Source: Streptomyces zagrosensis (GTDB lineage: Bacteria; Actinomycetota; Actinomycetes; Streptomycetales; Streptomycetaceae). From it: 39,884 nucleotides of DNA. The notes below the pieces were generated by a model, which was given only the letters and a program-made list of their open reading frames with translations, was not told where the DNA came from and made no database searches. Both the position numbers and the translations under genes were made by a program. The DNA lies in contig NZ_JACHJL010000035.1 of NCBI RefSeq assembly GCF_014203645.1, positions 1-39,884 of the forward strand, in the 5' to 3' direction. Below, one piece after another: positions 15,977 to 22,752 of this stretch. Within the stretch, counting starts at the first letter, position 1. Every line of letters starts with the position of its first letter.

Positions 15977-17130
15977 GCCAGGTGGTGGTCACCGGTCTGG
16001 GCGCCGTGAGTTGCCTGGGCGGGACGGTGGACGAGCTGTGGGAGGGGCTGCTGCGCGCGGAGCACCGCCCCGGGATAGCCCCCGACGACTGTGCGCTCGC
16101 TGGCTCGCCGCGCGTCTACCAGGTGCCGGGCGCGCACCAACTCGCCTCCGACCCGGACGGCCGCTTTCCCGGTCGGACCAGCCGGATGGCGTGCACGGCG
16201 GTCGGTGAGGCCGTCGCCGATGCCGGGCTCGACGCCGAGTCGCTGGCCGATGCCGGGCTGACGCTCGGCACCACGCTGGGCGACATCGACCTGGCCGAGG
16301 AGGGTCGTTTTGCCGAGGCCGACCGCTCCGCCGAGACCTATCGGGTATCGGCGGCCGTCGCCGGCACGTACGGCCTGGGTGGCCCCAACCAGAGCCTGAG
16401 CACGGCCTGTTCCGCCGGGGTGTACGCGGTGAGCTGGGCCGCCGAGCTGATCACCAGCGGGCAGGCGGACGTGGTCATCGCCTGTGGCGCGGACGGCTAC
16501 TCGCGGGTGGCGCTGGCCTCGCTCGAACGGTTCGGGATGCTCGACGCCAAGCTGTGCCGCCCCTTCGACGCCGACCGGCAGGGCATGGTCACCGGCGACG
16601 GCGCCGCGGCCATGGTCCTGGAGTCCGCCGCGCACGCACGAGCACGCGGCGCGCGGGCGTACGCCGTGCTGGAGAGCGTTGGTTGGAGCTGCGACGGGCA
16701 TCACCCCACCGCCCCCGAGCCGGGCGGCGAACAGCTCAGCCGCGCCGTGACGGCGGCGCTCGCGGGCGCGGGCGGCACGCCCGGCGCTGCCGTGCTGCAC
16801 CGGGCCGGGATCGCCGTGAACGACGTGGTGGAGAGCCAGGTCATCGCGACGGCGCTGGGCGATGCGGTGGCGGAGGTTCCCGCGTACGGCATCAAGGCCG
16901 TCATCGGTCATACGGCGGGCGCGGCCGGGGTGTTCGGCTGTGTGGCCGCCTCGCTGATGCTGCGTCATGGCAGCGTGCCGCCCAACGCGCACGTCACCAC
17001 GCTCGATCCCGACTGCCCGCTGACCGTGCCGCTGGCCGGTCCGGTGCCGCTGACCCGGCCGCGGGTGCTGGTCAGCGCCACCGGCTTCGGTGGGAACAAC
17101 GCCGCGCTGGTTTTGGGGGCCGCCTCGTGA
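15973..17130 (+). CDS. Type II PKS ketosynthase, KS1
   Basis: A 385-residue beta-ketoacyl-ACP synthase alpha subunit. The thiolase fold starts at VVVTGLGAVSCLGG. The nucleophile Cys146 lies in STACSAG, the first catalytic His in VLHRAGIAVND, and the second in IGHTAGAAG; the C terminus has SATGFGGNNAALVL. The normally strict HGTGTPxND motif is changed to HRAGIAVND, keeping His, Asn and Asp but losing Gly-Thr-Gly-Thr-Pro. It should form a heterodimer with the CLF encoded next, whose GTG overlaps its stop. KS/CLF pairs extend malonyl-ACP-derived chains. ATG 15973 is chosen because the frame upstream is only the 17-bp repeat array. Confidence 0.9.
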   Translation: MSQVVVTGLGAVSCLGGTVDELWEGLLRAEHRPGIAPDDCALAGSPRVYQVPGAHQLASDPDGRFPGRTSRMACTAVGEAVADAGLDAESLADAGLTLGTTLGDIDLAEEGRFAEADRSAETYRVSAAVAGTYGLGGPNQSLSTACSAGVYAVSWAAELITSGQADVVIACGADGYSRVALASLERFGMLDAKLCRPFDADRQGMVTGDGAAAMVLESAAHARARGARAYAVLESVGWSCDGHHPTAPEPGGEQLSRAVTAALAGAGGTPGAAVLHRAGIAVNDVVESQVIATALGDAVAEVPAYGIKAVIGHTAGAAGVFGCVAASLMLRHGSVPPNAHVTTLDPDCPLTVPLAGPVPLTRPRVLVSATGFGGNNAALVLGAAS

Positions 17131-18173
17131 ACGCGTACATCACCGGCATCGGCATGGTGGCCCCCGGCGTTCGTACGCTCGCCGACCTGGATGCGTCGCA
17201 GGCACCCGACGAGGTGGCCGCCGACTGGTTCGACCCGGTGCCGCTCCTGGGCAAGCGCGGCTGGAAGTACTTCACTCCGGCGACCCGCTACCTGTTGGCC
17301 GCGGCCAACGAGGCGCAGGGTACCCGGCACGGTGATGCGCCGCCCGAGGGGCATGCGGCCGAGCGGGTCGCCGTTGTCACCGGCACCCACCACGGCATCA
17401 GCGCGCTGCATCAGCGGCTCGACCACATCGCCCGCGAGGAGGGCCCGTCCGGGCTGAGCCCGGCCGAACTCCCCGGCTTCTCGGTCAACATGCCGGCCAG
17501 CCAACTGGCCATCTCGCTGCGCTGCCGCGCCTTTTCGGTGACGCTGACCAACCCAGTGGTGGCCGGGCTTGAGGCGGTGCTGTTCGCCGCGTCGGCGCTG
17601 GGCGCCGGCCGGGCCGAGCGCGTGCTGGCCACCGCGACCGAGGAGGCCCCGGCGCCGGCGGTCGCAGCCGCTCGGGCGACGGAGGCAGGCCGCACGCTGA
17701 GCGGAGCGGCTGCGTTGACGCTGGACGCACGCGCCGACGCGGGCCCCGGTGGGCGTGCACCACTGGGCGAAGTCACCGGCGGCACCTCGCGGTTCGTGCC
17801 GGTCGCCGCCGATGGAAGCTGGCAGCCGCGCGCCCTGGAGGCCGCCGCCCGCCGGTTGACGGCGCTGGTGGCCGATGGCGCGAGCGGGGCGGGCGCGGTT
17901 GGGGTGCCGCCGCTGCGGTACGCGTTTTGCGGCCCTGCCTGCGCCGCGCCGGCCGACGAGGCACTGCGTAAGGCGCTGGTGGGCAGCGGTGGGCCGATGG
18001 TCGAGCAGGCACCGTCGCTCGGTGCCGATGCGCGGTATGGCACCGTCTCCGGAATCCTGCGCCTTGCCCAGTTGCTGCGGTCTCCTGGGCCCTGGTTGCT
18101 GATAGCCGCTTCGGCTGACGGCCATCTCACCGCGGTACGTGGAAATTCCTCTTTTCCCAACACCCATGCATAG
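17127..18173 (+). CDS. Chain length factor partner, CLF1
   Basis: A 348-residue ketosynthase-like protein without a catalytic Cys: the nucleophile region reads FSVTLTNPVVAGLEAV. The N terminus keeps the fold (AYITGIGMVAPG), followed by LLGKRGWKYF, a motif shared with CLF4 (FLGKRGWKFF). It is shorter than classical aromatic-PKS CLFs of about 400 residues, with reduced C-terminal His motifs. GTG 17127 overlaps the KS1 stop (GTGA), supporting a co-folded heterodimer. CLFs shape the cavity that sets chain length. The relation to CLF4 suggests KS1/CLF1 and KS4/CLF4 arose by duplication. Confidence 0.85.
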   Translation: MNAYITGIGMVAPGVRTLADLDASQAPDEVAADWFDPVPLLGKRGWKYFTPATRYLLAAANEAQGTRHGDAPPEGHAAERVAVVTGTHHGISALHQRLDHIAREEGPSGLSPAELPGFSVNMPASQLAISLRCRAFSVTLTNPVVAGLEAVLFAASALGAGRAERVLATATEEAPAPAVAAARATEAGRTLSGAAALTLDARADAGPGGRAPLGEVTGGTSRFVPVAADGSWQPRALEAAARRLTALVADGASGAGAVGVPPLRYAFCGPACAAPADEALRKALVGSGGPMVEQAPSLGADARYGTVSGILRLAQLLRSPGPWLLIAASADGHLTAVRGNSSFPNTHA

Positions 18174-18288
18174 CGGGGGTGCCGGCCGCTTTTCGCGTAG
18201 CGTTTGACGCGCGGGACGCCGAACGGAATGAGCGCAATTGGCGTCCGGTAAAAGTTCCGGCGGTTGGTCAAGGAAAGGAAAAGAATTC

Positions 18289-18543
18289 ATGGCCACGCAG
18301 GCTGATGTACACCGAGATGAACTTAGGGAACTGGTCGCGGACGCGCTCGATGTCGAGCCCGAATCGCTGACCGACGACGCGCGCTTCATCGAGGACCTTG
18401 AGGTAGATTCGCTCGTCGCCCTCGAAATGTCGGTGATCCTGGAGCGTCGCTACGAGGTCAAGATCGACGAGAAGGAAATAGCCGAGATCAGGCGGCTGCC
18501 GGATGTTCACGACCTGCTGGTGCGGAAGCTGGCGGCTGCATGA
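18289..18543 (+). CDS. Acyl carrier protein, ACP1
   Basis: An 84-residue ACP with the phosphopantetheine site at Ser41 in EVDSLVALEM, preceded by the typical first helix (ELRELVADALDVEPESL) and followed by helices II and III (ILERRYEVKIDEKEIAEI). AGGAAAGG lies ten bases upstream of ATG 18289. It follows a 115-base gap after CLF1, and its stop overlaps the next hotdog gene (ATGA). It carries the growing polyketide chain in the cytoplasm. A second ACP at 22487 is of similar size but has a different acidic face, suggesting separate partners. Confidence 0.95.
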   Translation: MATQADVHRDELRELVADALDVEPESLTDDARFIEDLEVDSLVALEMSVILERRYEVKIDEKEIAEIRRLPDVHDLLVRKLAAA

Positions 18544-18920
18544 GCGCGGTCACCCTGCTGCCGGGGGCCGAGGTGGTGAGCCTCGATGAGGGCGCAATCC
18601 ACACCCGGGTCACCATCGACCCCGCCGCGCCCGTGTTCGCCGGGCATTACCCGCACTTCCCGCTGCTGCCCGGGGTCTTCACCCTGGATGCTGTCGATCA
18701 CGCGGTGCGGTTGCACGCCGAGCGCATCGGCGGCGTCCGCACAGAGCTGGCCGAGGTGCGGTCCGTACGCTTCGCGTCGCCGGTCTTTCCCGGCGATGTG
18801 CTCACCGTGGAATGCGTGATCAAGACCGTGGCCGATGGCGGCAGAGACGTCAAAGTGCGCTGCCACACTGACCGGGAGAAGACCGCCACCTTGCGGTTGC
18901 GGTACCGCGATTCCGGTTGA
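18540..18920 (+). CDS. Hotdog dehydratase-like protein, HxP type with Asp
   Basis: A 126-residue single hotdog domain of FabZ/FabA type. The active-site helix region reads AGHYPHFPLLPGVFTLDAV. The catalytic His is present, but the residue 14 positions later, normally Glu, is Asp. ELAEVRSVRFASPVFPGDVL is the family strand after the helix. It could dehydrate 3-hydroxyacyl-ACP as a heterodimer with a Glu-bearing partner such as the product of 20667. The ATG overlaps the ACP1 stop. No signal peptide; cytoplasmic. Confidence 0.75.
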   Translation: MSAVTLLPGAEVVSLDEGAIHTRVTIDPAAPVFAGHYPHFPLLPGVFTLDAVDHAVRLHAERIGGVRTELAEVRSVRFASPVFPGDVLTVECVIKTVADGGRDVKVRCHTDREKTATLRLRYRDSG

Positions 18921-18929
18921 GGAGACGTC

Positions 18930-19469
18930 ATGCGCGACCACACATCCTGGGGTGCCACCGAGGCGGAGTGCCACCTCAGCTACCCGTGTGACCAGCACAT
19001 CTCACAGCCGTATGACAGCCACCACCGCGCCATCGACGTGGCGGCCCCGGTGCCACTGGCGTTCCGCTGGCTGTGCCAACTCAAGGTCTCCGCGTACACC
19101 TACGGGCGGCAGGGCCGCAGCCCGCGCACGCTCACGCCGGGCGTGGAGCGGCTGGCCGTGGGGCAGCGCTTCCTCGCCTTTGACCTGGTGGAGTTCGAGG
19201 AGAACCGGCATCTGACCGGGGTGACCTACCCCGCCGCGCGGCGCAGGTACGGGCAGATCGCCATCACGTACCAGGTGGAGCCGCGCGGCGAGAACGCCAG
19301 CCGTTACGTGGTGCGGCTGAACTCCGCACGGCGCAAGGGCGTGGGCCGTCCCCTGGGCGACCTGCTTGCCACGGGCGACGGGTTCATGATGCGCAAGCAA
19401 CTACAGACACTGAAGGCGCTGGCCGAGCGTGATGCGGCGGGGGCTCAAATGCAAGAGGGGGATGGATAG
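18930..19469 (+). CDS. SRPBCC (START-like) fold protein
   Basis: 179 residues. AIDVAAPVPLAFRWLCQLKVSAYTYG opens a START/SRPBCC helix-grip fold, continued by VGQRFLAFDLVEFEENRHLTGVTYP and ITYQVEPRGENASRYVVRLNS, and closed by a long C-terminal helix (GFMMRKQLQTLKALAER). The first 35 residues hold His and two Cys residues. Members bind hydrophobic ligands in a deep pocket, and some are polyketide aromatase/cyclases. Here it may bind or cyclise the polyene, or serve the DsrE-like proteins encoded directly after it. The ATG follows the dehydratase stop by nine bases. Confidence 0.65.
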   Translation: MRDHTSWGATEAECHLSYPCDQHISQPYDSHHRAIDVAAPVPLAFRWLCQLKVSAYTYGRQGRSPRTLTPGVERLAVGQRFLAFDLVEFEENRHLTGVTYPAARRRYGQIAITYQVEPRGENASRYVVRLNSARRKGVGRPLGDLLATGDGFMMRKQLQTLKALAERDAAGAQMQEGDG

Positions 19470-19472
19470 CCG

Positions 19473-19811
19473 GTGGGCGACAAACCATCGCGTTACCTGC
19501 TGATAGAGAGCCAGGGCAACTGGGCCGGGCCCAACGCGGGCCGCTTCTTGGGGGACGCCTCCGCGCTCGCCAAGTCCGGCCACCAGGTGTCCGTTTTCCT
19601 GGTTCAGGACGGGGTGTTCGCCGCGGTGAACGACTCCGTCCCCGAGATCGCCACGCTGGCCGAGCTCGGCGCCACGGTGTGGGCCGACGACTTCTCCACC
19701 GCCCAGCGTGCGCTGCCCGCGCGCTCGCTGTCGCCGCACGTCAAACTGGTGGGCATGGACTCGGTGGCCAAGCTGCTGATGTCCGATGGATGCCGGGCGG
19801 TGTGGCACTGA
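19473..19811 (+). CDS. DsrE/TusD-like protein A, cysteine-less site
   Basis: 112 residues with the DsrE flavodoxin-like small fold: YLLIESQGNWAGPNAGRFLGDASALAKSGHQVSVFLVQDGVFAA, then LAELGATVWADDFSTAQRAL and a C-terminal helix-strand (MDSVAKLLMSDGCRAVW). At the place where sulfur-carrying DsrE proteins have a conserved Cys before an (A/R)RG turn, this protein has VWADDFSTAQRA, so it cannot be a persulfide carrier there. It is the first of three adjacent homologous-fold genes and probably a structural subunit of a hetero-oligomer like DsrEFH or TusBCD. The GTG start has a purine-rich AGAGGGGG upstream. Confidence 0.65.
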   Translation: MGDKPSRYLLIESQGNWAGPNAGRFLGDASALAKSGHQVSVFLVQDGVFAAVNDSVPEIATLAELGATVWADDFSTAQRALPARSLSPHVKLVGMDSVAKLLMSDGCRAVWH

Positions 19812-20278
19812 TGACGGACACGACCATCCAGCCGGCAGGGACGTCCGAACTGCCCGCTACGCGCAAGCCGACCAAGATCGTCCAGCGCCGTTGGGGCCTG
19901 CTGCTCGTGGTCACCGCGGCACCGCACTCCAACGACGTGATCACCTCCGCGATGCGGCTGGCACAGGCCGTACTCGACGAGGGCAAGACGGTCCGGATGT
20001 GGGCCTGCGGCTACGCGAACATGCTGACGCAGAAGGCACACGGCGACACCAAGCTGATCAACACTCGGGACCCGGAGGGCTTCTACCCTTCCAGCGCCCA
20101 CATCGTGCGGGAGATGTTGGCGGCCAATCCGGGCAAGTTCGCCTGGATCGCCTGCACCGCGTGCAGCGCCGAGCGCGGCGCCACCGACCACATCGCCGAG
20201 GTCCGCTTCCGGTCCCCGCTGCGCTTCGTGTCCACCATCGAGGCCGCCGACCAAACCGTGTTCATCGGGGGTGCCTGA
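19811..20278 (+). CDS. DsrE-like protein B with CxxC...RG motif
   Basis: 155 residues. After an N-terminal tail of about 28 residues comes LLLVVTAAPHSNDVITSAMRLAQAVLDEGKTVRMWACGYAN. The signature WIACTACSAERGA then places Cys115 and Cys118 in front of Arg122-Gly123. This resembles the CxxCxxxRG site of DsrE/DsrF-family proteins, where a Cys can carry persulfide. Of the three tandem proteins it is the only one with the complete motif. ATG overlaps on both sides point to a fixed stoichiometry. Sulfur transfer to an unknown acceptor is the best-supported role, though a redox or purely structural role is possible. Confidence 0.65.
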   Translation: MTDTTIQPAGTSELPATRKPTKIVQRRWGLLLVVTAAPHSNDVITSAMRLAQAVLDEGKTVRMWACGYANMLTQKAHGDTKLINTRDPEGFYPSSAHIVREMLAANPGKFAWIACTACSAERGATDHIAEVRFRSPLRFVSTIEAADQTVFIGGA

Positions 20279-20670
20279 TGGCTGACTACCGTGTGCTCGG
20301 CATCATCGACCGGGGGTACCGGGGCGCCGTTGAGGTGCAGTTCTTCGACGCGCTGTACGGCATTCTCGACTTCCGGCAGCAGCTCAGCGGGGTCGCACTC
20401 GCCTTGCGCGGTGCCGCGGTGACCGTCGCCATCGACGAGGGTGACTACAAGCCGGTAGTGGAGTTCGGGCCGATTCGCATCGACACGCTCCCCGACTACC
20501 GGGGATCGGTCCGCCAGCTGATCGCCGAAGGCGTGCCCGTCATGGTGGACGAGCCCGATCTACGGGCCCTCGGCTTCACCGCGGCCGACCTGATCGAGGG
20601 CGTGCAGTGCCTGGACACCAACGAGCTGGCCACGCGCTGGGACGAGTACGACGGGGTGTGGTTCGTATGA
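20278..20670 (+). CDS. DsrE-like protein C
   Basis: 130 residues. It begins YRVLGIIDRGYRGAVEVQFFDALYG and continues with a helix and LALRGAAVTVAIDEGDY, then GVPVMVDEPDLRALGFTAADLIEGVQCLDTNELATRW, ending YDGVWFV. The order of strands and helices matches the DsrE/DsrF fold, and its position matches a third subunit of a heterotrimer-type complex. It has a single Cys (GVQC) at the turn before the last helix, where DsrH/TusB proteins also have theirs; this correspondence is by eye only. ATG 20278 overlaps the previous TGA, and its stop overlaps the next dehydratase gene. Confidence 0.55.
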   Translation: MADYRVLGIIDRGYRGAVEVQFFDALYGILDFRQQLSGVALALRGAAVTVAIDEGDYKPVVEFGPIRIDTLPDYRGSVRQLIAEGVPVMVDEPDLRALGFTAADLIEGVQCLDTNELATRWDEYDGVWFV

Positions 20671-21299
20671 CGGCCACCACGCCCGCACCCGCGGCAACCG
20701 ACCAGGCCGGCGCGCGCCCCGTTGGTCCGCGTCACCTCAAGAGCCTGATCCCGCACCGGTTTCCGATCCTGCTGGTGGACCGGGTGGACGAGGTCGTACC
20801 AGGTGAGCGGATCAGCACCGTCAAGGCGGTGACCGTCAACGAGCCCTGGTACCGGGAGCTGCCGGACGACACCGACGACGCCGGTTACGCCTACCCGCTG
20901 GCCCTGCTCATCGAGTCCTGGTGCCAAAGTGCGGCGCTGCTGTCCGCCTGGGACCAGTCGCCCGAAGAGGCCGCAGGCCAGGTCGCCCTGTTCGGCGGGA
21001 TGTCCGGCATCGAGGTGTTGGGCCAGGCGCTGCCCGGCGATGTGCTGCGGCACGAGGTGCGCATCAGCCGAGCCTTCGAAGGCACCTGGATCTTTGAGGG
21101 TGCCACCACGGTGGACGGCGTCGAAATCCTGCGGATCGATTCGGTGATGACCGCGCTGCGGCCCAGCTCGGCACTGGCCCCACCGGCTGAATCGACGCCG
21201 GCCGTATCAGCACCGGCTGAATCGGCGCGGGCCGGATCGGCGTCGGCCGGTGCAGCGACCGGGCCGGCGGCCACCGCGGGTGGGGAGGCAGCGGTCTGA
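20667..21299 (+). CDS. Hotdog dehydratase-like protein, Glu-only type, with low-complexity tail
   Basis: 210 residues. The FabZ-like hotdog opens with LIPHRFPILLVDRVDEV. In the helix, YAYPLALLIESWCQSAALL keeps the catalytic Glu, but no His stands 14 residues before it. VLGQALPGDVLRHEVRISRAFEG completes the domain near residue 160. The last 40 residues are an Ala/Ser/Pro repeat tail (APAES, AGSAS units) with no fold. Alone it should be inactive as a standard dehydratase, and it probably pairs with a His-bearing hotdog such as 18540 or the N-half of 21299. It overlaps both neighbours by four bases. Confidence 0.75.
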   Translation: MTATTPAPAATDQAGARPVGPRHLKSLIPHRFPILLVDRVDEVVPGERISTVKAVTVNEPWYRELPDDTDDAGYAYPLALLIESWCQSAALLSAWDQSPEEAAGQVALFGGMSGIEVLGQALPGDVLRHEVRISRAFEGTWIFEGATTVDGVEILRIDSVMTALRPSSALAPPAESTPAVSAPAESARAGSASAGAATGPAATAGGEAAV

Positions 21300-22243
21300 T
21301 GGTGACCGTGAACGACAAGCTCTCCTTCGCCGCGCCGCTGCGCGCCGTTGACCACGTCGAACTGACGCAGACCGCGGACGGTACCCGACTGCGCAGCACC
21401 AAGGTGGTGCGCGAGAGCGACCCGTATATGGCGGGTCACTTCCCCGATCTGACGATGCTGCCCGCGGTGTTCCTGCTGGAGGGCGTGCGGCAGGCGGTGG
21501 CCGAGGCGTTCGCGCTCAGCGAGGTGCCCGAACTCCTTGAGGTGCGCTCCGTGCGACTTCAGGCACCGATGCTCGGCGGCGATGAGATCACGGTGGATGC
21601 GGTTGTACGAGCCGAGGGCGAGCACCGTTGGTTTCTGGACGCGCGGTGCACTCGGCAGGATGGCACCCCGGTCGCGCGGCTGAAGTTGCTGGTCGGTGTC
21701 GCCACCGGCGAACAGCCGCTGACCAGCACCCACGGGCCGCTCACCGCGCCCGAGCCGGTCACAGGGCCACCCATCATCGGCCACGCCCGCATCCGCGAAC
21801 TGCTGCCCGTGCGGCACCCGATGCTGCTCGTGGACGGCGTGGTCGCGGTCGAGCCGGGACGGCTGATCAGCGGTGTCAAGGCCATTTCCGGCAGCGATGT
21901 CTGCTACCAGAACCTGCCGGACGGGCTGCCGGGCGAGCGGTACAGCTTCCCGCGCTCGCTGATCTTTGAGTCCTTCGGCCAGACCTCGGCGCTGCTGTGG
22001 TTGGCCACCGCGGAGACGGGTGGCCCGGACAGTGTGCTGATGCTGGCTGCCATCCGCGGCTGCCGCTTCGTCGGCGACGTACAGCCAGGCGAGGTGCTGC
22101 GCCATGTGGTGCGCCTGGAGCAGCTCGTTGCTGACAGCGCCTTCATGTCGGGCGAGATCTGGGCGGCCGATCGCTGTGTCGCGGTCATTGATTCGCTGAT
22201 CGCTGTCGCCAGGCCCCGGACGGCGGTTCAGGCACCTCGCTGA
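21299..22243 (+). CDS. Double-hotdog dehydratase
   Basis: 314 residues, two fused hotdog domains. Domain 1 (about 1-145) has AGHFPDLTMLPAVFLLEGVRQ, with both His and Glu at normal spacing. Domain 2 (about 155-314) begins IRELLPVRHPMLLVDGVVAV and has YSFPRSLIFESFGQTSALLW, with Glu but no His. The protein is a natural fusion of the two types that appear as separate genes elsewhere in the cluster. It probably dehydrates 3-hydroxyacyl-ACP to the enoyl state, giving conjugated double bonds, since no enoylreductase is encoded in the window. It ends the first coupled gene block. Confidence 0.8.
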   Translation: MVTVNDKLSFAAPLRAVDHVELTQTADGTRLRSTKVVRESDPYMAGHFPDLTMLPAVFLLEGVRQAVAEAFALSEVPELLEVRSVRLQAPMLGGDEITVDAVVRAEGEHRWFLDARCTRQDGTPVARLKLLVGVATGEQPLTSTHGPLTAPEPVTGPPIIGHARIRELLPVRHPMLLVDGVVAVEPGRLISGVKAISGSDVCYQNLPDGLPGERYSFPRSLIFESFGQTSALLWLATAETGGPDSVLMLAAIRGCRFVGDVQPGEVLRHVVRLEQLVADSAFMSGEIWAADRCVAVIDSLIAVARPRTAVQAPR

Positions 22244-22380
22244 GAGATGTCATGGAATCGCAACGAATATTGCGGCCCTGTCATTCTTGGGTAACGAGGT
22301 ATTAATTTCTCTTGCCGTTTGTTGGAAAAAGCGGTCCGGGGCATCTCAGGAAGGCCCGTAAAACCCGCTCAGGGCTCTCT

Positions 22381-22411
22381 TTGAACGCCCATCAACGGTG
22401 GCTCGCAGGGT
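22381..22411 (+). promoter_or_regulatory. Weak promoter candidate in the 243-base gap
   Basis: TTGAAC (22381-22386) and CAGGGT (22406-22411) are separated by 19 bases, in an AT-richer gap between the double-hotdog gene and ACP2. It resembles the Streptomyces consensus but with long spacing. The gap (22244-22486) is the only large break inside the PKS gene run, so an internal promoter is plausible. Confidence 0.3.
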
Positions 22412-22486
22412 CGTTCGCTGCATAACATTGAAGAAGTCAGGGCGCGAAAGATCGCAGCCCCGCATTCCCTAGAAAGGTGACCGTAA

Positions 22487-22747
22487 ATGACGACTGCCAC
22501 CAAGCAGGAGCAGCTCGATGAGATTCGCGAGATTGTCGCGGAGGTGCTGGAGCTTGAGCCCGAGGAGGTCACCGAGACCAGCCACTTCATCGAGGAGCAC
22601 GAGGCCGACTCGCTGCGCGCGATCGAAATCCTCGCCCGCCTGGAGAAGAAGTACAAGGTCGAGATTCCGCAGTCGGAGCTCCCCAAGATGATCAACCTCA
22701 CCGAGGTGTACAACGTGCTCGCCGAGCACGCTGGTTGGCAGGGCTGA
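22487..22747 (+). CDS. Acyl carrier protein, ACP2
   Basis: An 86-residue ACP with Ser42 in EADSLRAIEILARLEKKY, an acidic first helix (QLDEIREIVAEVLELEPEEV) and the closing MINLTEVYNVLAEHAG helix. AAAGG lies upstream of the ATG. It is followed after five bases by KS2, the usual placing for the ACP that serves a KS/CLF pair. Together with ACP1 it indicates two carrier proteins, possibly one for starter or early chain and one for elongation. Confidence 0.95.
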   Translation: MTTATKQEQLDEIREIVAEVLELEPEEVTETSHFIEEHEADSLRAIEILARLEKKYKVEIPQSELPKMINLTEVYNVLAEHAGWQG

Positions 22748-22752
22748 GCTTT

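Noticed and set aside
19473..20670. Reading the three small proteins as a polyketide cyclase or monooxygenase set
   Set aside because: No cyclase or ABM-monooxygenase pattern; the CxxC...RG site and strand order fit DsrE better.
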